Assembly (NCBI GenBank): GCA_016874945.1
Contig: VGSO01000099.1
Location: 1 to 9,067, forward strand
Length of the DNA stretch: 9,067 nucleotides
Reading direction: 5' to 3'
Origin: Deltaproteobacteria bacterium
GTDB taxonomy: Bacteria > Desulfobacterota > Desulfobaccia > Desulfobaccales > 0-14-0-80-60-11
Numbering within the stretch: the first letter of the stretch is position 1; every line of letters starts with the position of its first letter. Made by a program: the position numbers and the translations under genes. Below, one piece after another: positions 1-4,138 of this stretch. Below the pieces are notes generated by a model. It searched no databases and was not told where the DNA came from. It worked only from the letters and a program-made list of their open reading frames with translations.

Positions 1-1
1 G

Positions 2-373
2 GCGCTCCCTTTCCCGGTGGAAGTGGATTTCGTCCGCCTGGCCAGCTACGGCAAGGGCACCGAAAGCTCCGGGGAGGTGCACATCACCAAGGACGTGGAG
101 GCGCCCCTGAAGGACCGGGACGTGCTCATCGTGGAGGACATCGTGGACAGCGGCCTTACCCTGGATTTTTTGCGCCGTCACCTGGCCAGCCACCGGCCCC
201 GATCCTTAAAAATCTGCTGCCTTATCGATAAACGGGAACGCCGGCAGGTGGAAGTGCCCCTGGACTACGTGGGTTTCGTGGTGGAAAAAGGCTTTCTGGT
301 GGGCTACGGCCTGGACGCCGGGGAACGCAGCCGCACTCTGCCGGAAGTGTATGCCATTGAGGATATTGGATGA
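2..373 (+). CDS. hpt: Hypoxanthine/guanine phosphoribosyltransferase, 3' part (5' end outside window)
   Basis: The enzyme transfers the phosphoribosyl group of PRPP to hypoxanthine or guanine, giving IMP or GMP, in cytosolic purine salvage. The reading frame is open from the first bases of the window, so the protein is cut at its N-terminus; about 60 residues of a roughly 175-180 aa family member are missing. The GTG at position 17 is an internal valine codon, not a start. Visible family signatures are VEVDFVRLASYGKGT (substrate loop region), the PRPP-binding motif VLIVEDIVDSGLTL, the CLIDKRERRQVEVP segment, and the purine-binding C-terminal stretch FLVGYGLDAGERSRTLPEVY. The gene ends in TGA at 371-373. 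The Ppx/GppA gene follows on the same strand and, oddly, in the same reading frame. With guaB further on, it suggests a purine-nucleotide gene neighbourhood. The family is clear; base preference cannot be read from sequence. Confidence 0.93.
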   Translation, partial: ALPFPVEVDFVRLASYGKGTESSGEVHITKDVEAPLKDRDVLIVEDIVDSGLTLDFLRRHLASHRPRSLKICCLIDKRERRQVEVPLDYVGFVVEKGFLVGYGLDAGERSRTLPEVYAIEDIG

Positions 374-502
374 TTGGGGGGAAGGAGCCAGGGGCGCCCG
401 CCCCTGCCCCTGCCCCCCAACCCCCATCCCCAACCCCTTAAAGGGGGCTGGGAGGGGTGCAGGGGAGGGCGGGGGACTGGCCGTCCCCCGGCCCTCCCCT
501 GC
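374..502 (+). repeat. G/C-run intergenic repeat between hpt and ppx (REP-like)
   Basis: The 129 bases after the hpt stop consist almost entirely of C-runs followed by G-runs and lack any stop codon in the hpt/ppx frame. Two hairpins are visible: a small one (CCCCT 434-438 with AGGGG 442-446) and a much stronger one at 459-502. The composition is unlike the flanking genes, and translating it gives only low-complexity Pro/Gly/Arg sequence. It resembles the G/C-run hairpin units at the right end of the window (8946-9063), so I read it as a member of a dispersed REP-like family rather than coding sequence. Confidence 0.65.
459..502 (+). repeat. Near-perfect 19-bp hairpin directly before the ppx start region
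   Basis: The left arm is 459-477 and the right arm 483-502, with loop TGGCC at 478-482. The arms pair as 12 bp (GCAGGGGAGGGC with GCCCTCCCCTGC) plus 7 bp (GGGGGAC with GTCCCCC). The only flaw is one bulged G at 490. No T-tract follows, so it is not a classical intrinsic terminator. The right arm ends one base before an ATG at 503, so a folded transcript would crowd the ppx initiation region. Confidence 0.8.
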
Positions 503-517
503 ATGATCTGGCATTCC

Positions 518-1462
518 ATGACCTCCAAACGCCTTGCCGCCATAGACCTGGGAAGCCTGACGGTGCGCCTGGCCGTGGCGGAGCGCACCGGGGCGGGGCG
601 ATTCCGGATTCTGGCCCATCACCGGGAAATCACCGCCCTGGGAGAAGGGCTGGCCCAGACCGGGTTTCTCACTCCCCCGGCCATGGCCCGCACTACCCAG
701 GCCCTTCAGGGCTTCCTGGAAGTGCTCCGATCCTGGCGAGTGGAAACTTACCGGGCGGTAGCCACCCACGCGGTGCGTAATTCCGGCAATGGCCGGGAGT
801 TTCTGAACCGCCTGCGGGAATCTTTGGGCCTCACGGTGGAAGTGCTCTCCCCGGAAGCGGAGGCCCGCCTGTCTTTGAAAGGGGTGCTGTCCGCCCTGGC
901 CCCGGAGTATCTGGCCCTTCCGGCCCTGGCGGTCTTTGACGTGGGGGGCGGCAGTTCCGAGTTCGCCCTGGTGCGGCCGGACCGTGAGCCGGAGTTCGCC
1001 AGCCTGCCCCTGGGGGTCCTTACCCTGAGCCAGGCCCGGCCCCTGGGGGACCCGCCTCAACCACCGGCCGTGGCGGCCATGAAACAAGCCATAGAAAGGC
1101 AGTTGAGGGAATTTTATCAGCAAAATTGCCAACCCCACCTCACCGCGCCCCCCTGGCTGGTGGGCACCGCGGGCGCGGTGACCACCCTGGCGGCCCTGTC
1201 CCTGGAGATGACTTCGTATGACCCGGGACGGGTGAACAATTATATTCTCACTCGTAAAAAAGTCGAGGAATTGACGACGCGGCTGGCCGGTCTCACCGAA
1301 GCCGCCCGGGCCGCTCTTCCGGGCCTGGAGCCGGCCAAGGCCGGGGTCATGGTGGCCGGGGCCTTGATCATCCAGACCATTCTGGCGGTTTTCCGGCAGG
1401 ACTCCCTGGTGGTCATTGACGCGGGCCTGCTGGAAGGCGTTTTAACCGAAATGGCGGTTTAG
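518..1462 (+). CDS. Ppx/GppA-family phosphatase (short form)
   Basis: This is an ASKHA-fold phosphatase that hydrolyses polyphosphate and/or pppGpp; sequence does not separate the two activities. From the ATG at 518 it is 314 aa, the size of short two-domain members without the C-terminal HD-like domain of long Ppx. Visible motifs are AAIDLGSLTVRLAVAE (residues 7-22, first phosphate-binding loop), VATHAVRNSGNGREFL (81-96), the SPEAEARL segment (111-118) with the Glu that aligns with the family catalytic Glu, FDVGGGSSEFALV (140-152, second phosphate loop), GTAGAVTTLAAL (216-227) and DAGLLEGVL (301-309). The first loop reads GSLTVR instead of the usual GSNSxR. The start is uncertain: ATG 503 is in frame five codons upstream, neither has a good ribosome binding site, and the frame stays open back to the hpt stop. 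ATG 518 is chosen because family members begin just before the AxIDxGS motif. Confidence 0.9.
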   Translation: MTSKRLAAIDLGSLTVRLAVAERTGAGRFRILAHHREITALGEGLAQTGFLTPPAMARTTQALQGFLEVLRSWRVETYRAVATHAVRNSGNGREFLNRLRESLGLTVEVLSPEAEARLSLKGVLSALAPEYLALPALAVFDVGGGSSEFALVRPDREPEFASLPLGVLTLSQARPLGDPPQPPAVAAMKQAIERQLREFYQQNCQPHLTAPPWLVGTAGAVTTLAALSLEMTSYDPGRVNNYILTRKKVEELTTRLAGLTEAARAALPGLEPAKAGVMVAGALIIQTILAVFRQDSLVVIDAGLLEGVLTEMAV

Positions 1463-1464
1463 AG

Positions 1465-1483
1465 CCGGTTTTCGGTTTTCGGT
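1465..1483 (+). repeat. CGGTTTT-type simple repeat, left inverted copy
   Basis: Positions 1465-1483 read CCGGTTTTCGGTTTTCGGT, an imperfect tandem of a CGGTTTT unit starting two bases after the ppx stop. It is the reverse complement of the AACCGAAAAC-type tracts at 1569-1599 and 3472-3504. With 1569-1599 it forms inverted arms around the AT-rich ppx-guaB gap. Confidence 0.7.
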
Positions 1484-1527
1484 GGTAAAAATAATAAAAC
1501 GACATTAAATTAAAGGAATCTAAAAAT

Positions 1528-1557
1528 TTGCCTTACTCCTGGCAAGCGATTAATAAT
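1528..1557 (+). promoter_or_regulatory. Weak candidate sigma70-type promoter for guaB
   Basis: TTGCCT (1528-1533) could be a -35 box, and AATAAT (1552-1557, 18-bp spacer) or TAATAA (1551-1556, 17-bp spacer) a -10 box. A small inverted repeat, TTGCC (1528-1532) and GGCAA (1541-1545), overlaps it and could be an operator half-site pair. The surrounding 1484-1565 is markedly AT-rich relative to the genes. The matches are modest, so this is a candidate only. Confidence 0.35.
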
Positions 1558-1568
1558 GCAATTCTTTT

Positions 1569-1599
1569 AACCGAAAACAGAAAACGGAAAACAGAAAGC
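1569..1599 (+). repeat. AACCGAAAAC-type simple repeat upstream of guaB
   Basis: This is an imperfect tandem of 7-mer units of the type CCGAAAA/CAGAAAA/CGGAAAA, directly preceded by TTTT and ending just before the guaB ribosome binding site (GAGG at 1601-1604, five bases before the ATG). A similar tract in the same orientation lies at 3472-3504 and an inverted one at 1465-1483. Confidence 0.7.
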
Positions 1600-1609
1600 T
1601 GAGGTTCCT

Positions 1610-3073
1610 ATGGCTTTTGACTCCATCTCCTACGCCTTTACCTTTGACGACCTGATGCTGCTGCCGGGGCCGTCGGCGGTGCTGCCCAGCGAAGTGGACC
1701 TGTCGACCCGCCTCACCCGGCGCATCCGCCTTAATATCCCGCTGCTGAGCTCCGCCATGGACACGGTCACCGAAGCGGACACCGCCATTTCCATGGCCCG
1801 CCAGGGAGGCATGGGCATCCTGCACCGCAATATGAGCGTTGCAGCCCAGGCTTTGGAAGGCGAAAAAGTGAAGAAGTCCGAAAGCGGCATGATCATCGAC
1901 CCGGTGACCATCGGCCCCGAAGCCCGCATCGCCGACGTCCTGCAGTTGATGCAGCGCTACCGCATCTCCGGAATTCCGGTGGTGGAAGGGCGCAAACTGG
2001 TGGGCATCGTCACCAACCGGGACCTGCGCTTCGAAACCAACCTGAACCAGAAGGTCAAGGAGGTGATGACCAAGGACCGCCTCATCACCGCCAAGGTGGG
2101 CATCACCCTGGAGGAGTCCAAGGCCCTGCTCCACCAGTACCGCATCGAGAAACTGCTGGTGGTGGACGAGGCCGGCGACCTGAATGGCCTCATCACCATC
2201 AAGGATATCGAAAAGATTCGTAAATATCCCTGGTCCTGCAAGGATGAGTTCGGCCGCCTGCGGGTGGGGGCCGCGGTGGGGGTGGGCCCGGACCGGGAGG
2301 AGCGGGTGGACGCCCTGCTCAAGGCGGGAGTGGACGTCATTATCATCGATACGGCCCACGGCCACTCCAACCGGGTGGTGGAGGCGGTGGCCGACACCAA
2401 GCAGAATTTTCCCCAGGCGGAACTCATCGCCGGCAACGTGGCCACTGCCGAAGGGGCCCGGGACCTGATCGAGGCTGGGGCCGACGCGGTCAAAGTGGGA
2501 GTAGGGCCGGGCTCCATCTGCACCACTCGGGTCATCGCCGGGGTGGGGGTGCCCCAGATGAGCGCCATCATGGACTGCGCCCGGGCCTGCCGGGAGGCGG
2601 ATATCCCCCTGGTGGCCGACGGCGGCGTCAAATACTCCGGGGACGTCACCAAGGCCCTGGCCGCGGGCGCCGACGTGGTGATGATCGGCTCACTCTTCGC
2701 CGGCACCGATGAGAGCCCCGGCGAGACCGTGATCTTCCAGGGCCGCAGCTATAAGATTTACCGGGGCATGGGGTCCCTGGAGGCCATGAAAACCGGCAGC
2801 CGGGACCGCTACTGCCAGGAGGACGTGGACCTGGAGTGCAAGTTGGTGCCCGAGGGCATCGTGGGCCGGGTGCCCTCCCGGGGCAAGCTGGCCGACGTCA
2901 CCTTTCAGCTCATGGGGGGTTTGCGCTCCGGCATGGGCTACGTGGGCTGCGCCACCATCCCGGAACTCCAGGCCAAGGCCAAATTCGTGCGCATCACTCC
3001 CGCGGGCCTCAAGGAATCCCACGTCCATGACGTCATCATCATGAAGGAGGCGCCCAATTATTGGGTGGATTAG
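1610..3073 (+). CDS. guaB: Inosine-5'-monophosphate dehydrogenase
   Basis: The enzyme oxidises IMP to XMP with NAD+, the rate-limiting step to GMP, in the cytosol. The protein is 487 aa, the normal length for bacterial IMPDH with an inserted Bateman (two CBS) domain. Visible parts are the N-terminal barrel strand TFDDLMLLPG (11-20) and SSAMDTVTEADTAI (47-60). The CBS pair spans about 94-206, with GIPVVEGRKLVGIVTNRDL in the first half. The catalytic loop VGVGPGSICTTR carries Cys304. The phosphate-binding region has ADGGVKYSGD (336-345) and MIGSLFAGTDESPGE (358-372). The flap has the catalytic Arg400-Tyr401 dyad (DRYCQ) and LVPEGIVGRVPSRGKL. The start ATG has GAGG five bases upstream. All key residues are present. 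It probably has its own promoter because a 147-base AT-rich gap separates it from ppx. The last 25 bases recur downstream at 3573-3597. Confidence 0.99.
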   Translation: MAFDSISYAFTFDDLMLLPGPSAVLPSEVDLSTRLTRRIRLNIPLLSSAMDTVTEADTAISMARQGGMGILHRNMSVAAQALEGEKVKKSESGMIIDPVTIGPEARIADVLQLMQRYRISGIPVVEGRKLVGIVTNRDLRFETNLNQKVKEVMTKDRLITAKVGITLEESKALLHQYRIEKLLVVDEAGDLNGLITIKDIEKIRKYPWSCKDEFGRLRVGAAVGVGPDREERVDALLKAGVDVIIIDTAHGHSNRVVEAVADTKQNFPQAELIAGNVATAEGARDLIEAGADAVKVGVGPGSICTTRVIAGVGVPQMSAIMDCARACREADIPLVADGGVKYSGDVTKALAAGADVVMIGSLFAGTDESPGETVIFQGRSYKIYRGMGSLEAMKTGSRDRYCQEDVDLECKLVPEGIVGRVPSRGKLADVTFQLMGGLRSGMGYVGCATIPELQAKAKFVRITPAGLKESHVHDVIIMKEAPNYWVD

Positions 3074-3226
3074 GAGGGAGTGAGCAGTAAAAGCGGTCAG
3101 ATGTCAGCGGTCAGCTTTCAGCAAGAACCACACAGGGGCGAGCCTGGTGTTCGATTTGAATTAAAGGGAAGCCTCTGGTCGGAAGCCTCTGGTCGCCTAT
3201 CGCCGGCGGCGACGCAGGAAGAAAAG
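3074..3226. other. Non-coding region with simple repeats downstream of guaB
   Basis: No convincing gene. It contains several GTCAG words (3098-3118) and a perfect 14-bp tandem duplication, GGAAGCCTCTGGTC at 3167-3180 and again at 3181-3194. No clear intrinsic terminator for guaB is seen; the only dyad at its 3' end is CCCAATTATTGGG (3052-3064), inside the last codons. An open frame starting at 3080 has neither a ribosome binding site nor recognisable sequence and is not called. Confidence 0.6.
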
Positions 3227-3403
3227 ATGAAAAAAATAGCAAGTTTCCGCCAGGATGGGATGAAGCCAGGGTTCGCCGGGTCTTAGCCCACTACGAGAGA
3301 CAAACAGAAGAAGAAGCAGTGGCTGAGGATGAGGCGGCCTTTGAGGAGTATTTGGAAACTGCAATGGAAGTTCCTATGGAACTCGTGCCGCTGGTCCGGG
3401 AAC

Positions 3404-3454
3404 TTATACCGTGTCCGCTTTCAGGTGCAACAAACTCAACTTGTAACTTATTGA
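3404..3454 (+). repeat. Dispersed repeat, copy A
   Basis: This segment matches 8843-8893 over 51 bases without gaps. I count 43 identities by eye. The core is 3418-3454 with 33 of 37 identical, including GTGCAACAAACT and TGTAACTTATTGA, and all four core differences are transitions. The match starts exactly where the small gene at 3227 loses its family-like C-terminus, suggesting insertion of this element into the gene end. No encoded product. Confidence 0.7.
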
Positions 3455-3471
3455 TAAATCTTATTTATTTT

Positions 3472-3504
3472 AACCGAAAACCGAAGACCGAAAACCGAAA
3501 ACGG
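3472..3504 (+). repeat. AACCGAAAAC-type simple repeat downstream of guaB
   Basis: The tract is an imperfect tandem of CCGAAAA/CCGAAGA units (AACCGAAAACCGAAGACCG and onwards), preceded by TATTTT. It is in the same orientation as the tract at 1569-1599 on the other side of guaB. Confidence 0.7.
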
Positions 3505-3559
3505 TATTATTGCTAAACACCGGGGCAAGCCAGGACGACAATCACCCCGCTGAGAAACG

Positions 3560-3597
3560 GGGCCTCAAGGAAGCGCCCAATTATTGGGTGGATTAGG
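3560..3597 (+). repeat. Partial copy of the guaB 3' end with an internal 33-bp deletion
   Basis: Bases 3560-3572 equal 3004-3016 of guaB, and bases 3573-3597 equal 3050-3074, including the guaB stop codon. The intervening 33 guaB bases (3017-3049) are absent from the copy. In frame the copy would encode GLKEAPNYWVD plus stop. In guaB the deleted segment lies between two similar words, AAGGAA and AAGGAG, which fits slippage or recombination between short direct repeats. No upstream guaB sequence is seen before 3560, so it is a tail fragment and not a gene. Confidence 0.85.
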
Positions 3598-3603
3598 GGT
3601 ATT

Positions 3604-3643
3604 GGGGAAGGGGGTAAGGGCTCTTGCCCTTACCCCCTTCCCC
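3604..3643. terminator. Perfect 18-bp hairpin at the convergence of guaB and mvhD
   Basis: The arms 3604-3621 and 3626-3643 are perfectly complementary, with a TCTT loop at 3622-3625. The hairpin starts 19 bases after the mvhD stop (minus strand) and lies between convergent units. Neither strand has a T-run after the stem, so it is not a textbook intrinsic terminator. It may act as a bidirectional transcription block or mRNA 3'-end stabiliser, or be another G/C-run REP-like unit. The structure is certain; the role is inferred. Confidence 0.6.
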
Positions 3644-3662
3644 ACATCATTCAGAGACTTCC

Positions 3663-4124
3663 TTACCCTGCGGCGGCCTGGGGTTGTTCCGCCAGCCAGG
3701 CTTCCCGGAGTTTCCGTTTGGTGGGGCTGGGCCCCAGCTTGTAGGCCCGCTCCGTCATCTCGGTGGCGATGGCGGCGAAGCGCGGCCCCTCCGAAGACGA
3801 CAGGTTGAACATTTCCAGCCGCTCCGGCTCTATTCCCATCTGGGCAAAGTCCTTTTTGACCTTCATCACCCGTTTCTTGGCCCGGAGGTTGCCGGTCAGA
3901 TAGTGGCATTCGCCCTCCAGACAGCCGGCCACGAAGACCGCGTCCGCGCCGCCCTCGAAGGCTTTCAGCAGGTGGATGATATCCACCCGGCCGGTGCAGG
4001 GCATCATGATGATCTTGATTTCCGGAGGATACTTCAGTCGCATCGAACCTGCCAGGTCCGCGGCGCTGTAGGCTCAGTACCGGCAGCAGAAGCCGATGAT
4101 CTTGGGTGAAAATGACACAGTCAT
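3663..4124 (-). CDS. mvhD: MvhD-like [2Fe-2S] electron-transfer subunit, selenocysteine-containing
   Basis: MvhD-family proteins carry electrons between a hydrogenase or formate dehydrogenase and HdrA in the cytosol. Read from the ATG at 4124-4122 the protein is 153 aa, usual for a stand-alone MvhD. It begins MTVSFSPKIIGFCCRY, and codon 17 is an in-frame TGA (4076-4074) followed by AYSAADLAGSMRLKYPPE. Family members have CCxxC at this point, so TGA replaces the third Cys, giving Cys13-Cys14-x-x-Sec17. The other family cysteines are present: Cys43 (MPCTGRVD), Cys68 and Cys73 (AGCLEGECHY). The ribosome binding site AGGAG lies five bases before the ATG, 14 bases separate it from the hdrA stop, and a SECIS-like hairpin follows the TGA. 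Starting instead at Met28 (4043) would discard a conserved cluster-binding region and has no comparable site. A simple nonsense mutation is the alternative; intact downstream sequence and the exact Cys position argue against it. Confidence 0.9.
4039..4065 (-). promoter_or_regulatory. Candidate bacterial SECIS element
   Basis: Directly 3' of the TGA in mvhD the mRNA can form a seven-pair upper stem (CGGACCU with AGGUUCG, one G-U pair), a GGC apical loop at 4053-4051, a small 2x2 internal loop and a three-pair lower stem (CGC with GCG). The loop begins 21 bases after the TGA. Bacterial SECIS elements typically have their apical loop about 16-37 bases downstream of UGA with a G at the loop start, and this fits. 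Bacterial SECIS sequences vary widely, so the fold is supportive rather than conclusive. Confidence 0.7.
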
Positions 4125-4138
4125 GATCTCTCCTTTCC
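4125..4138 (-). promoter_or_regulatory. mvhD ribosome binding site in the hdrA-mvhD junction
   Basis: Reading on the minus strand, the hdrA TAA is followed by a purine-rich stretch with AAAGGAG ending five bases before ATG 4124. This strong site decides the start of mvhD in favour of the ATG upstream of the in-frame TGA, and the 14-base junction indicates co-transcription with hdrA. Confidence 0.85.

Larger units (their letters stand above)
3227..3516 (+). pseudogene. Frameshifted, C-terminally altered small acidic protein gene
   Basis: An ATG at 3227 has a good ribosome binding site (AGGA, about 8 bases upstream) and begins MKKIAS, which runs into a stop. Adding one A to the seven-A run at 3230-3236 would instead give MKKNSKFPPGWDEARVRRVL. 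It then continues through LAHYERQTEEEAVAEDEAAF and ends in PMELVPLVRELI at about 3406. From memory, small uncharacterised proteins with a PPGWDExRV...HYE-TEEEAVAEDEAA pattern, often about 60-70 aa, occur in Desulfobacterota and cyanobacteria; I assign no function. After the codons for RELI the reading continues to a stop at 3514 through a dispersed repeat (3404-3454) and the CCGAAAAC tract, so the native C-terminus seems replaced. A sequencing error in the A-run, or transcriptional slippage on it, could explain the frameshift without gene death. Confidence 0.55.

Noticed and set aside
17..373. A complete 118-aa phosphoribosyltransferase starting at GTG 17
   Set aside because: The frame is open upstream to the window edge, and the protein would lack the N-terminal third of the family. 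The GTG encodes the Val within PFPVEVDF.
374..517. An N-terminal extension of Ppx/GppA back to TTG 374
   Set aside because: The extra residues are low-complexity translation of the G/C-run repeat. The conserved protein begins at about 518.
206..1138. A 310-codon minus-strand frame across hpt and ppx
   Set aside because: It overlaps two well-supported plus-strand genes, crosses the repeat at 374-502, and gives low-complexity Gly/Arg/His/Pro sequence without known motifs.
1550..2365. A 271-codon minus-strand frame overlapping guaB
   Set aside because: guaB is complete with its catalytic Cys and flap on the plus strand. The antisense translation is His/Asp/Gly-rich and has no recognisable domain.
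3080..3286. A 68-codon plus-strand frame after guaB
   Set aside because: It spans simple repeats and the start of the frameshifted small gene, has no ribosome binding site, and its sequence is compositionally random.
3663..4043. A short 126-aa MvhD starting at Met28
   Set aside because: It would lack the CCxx(C/U) cluster-binding segment. A strong ribosome binding site and ATG exist upstream, and the intervening TGA falls at a conserved Cys position, favouring Sec readthrough.
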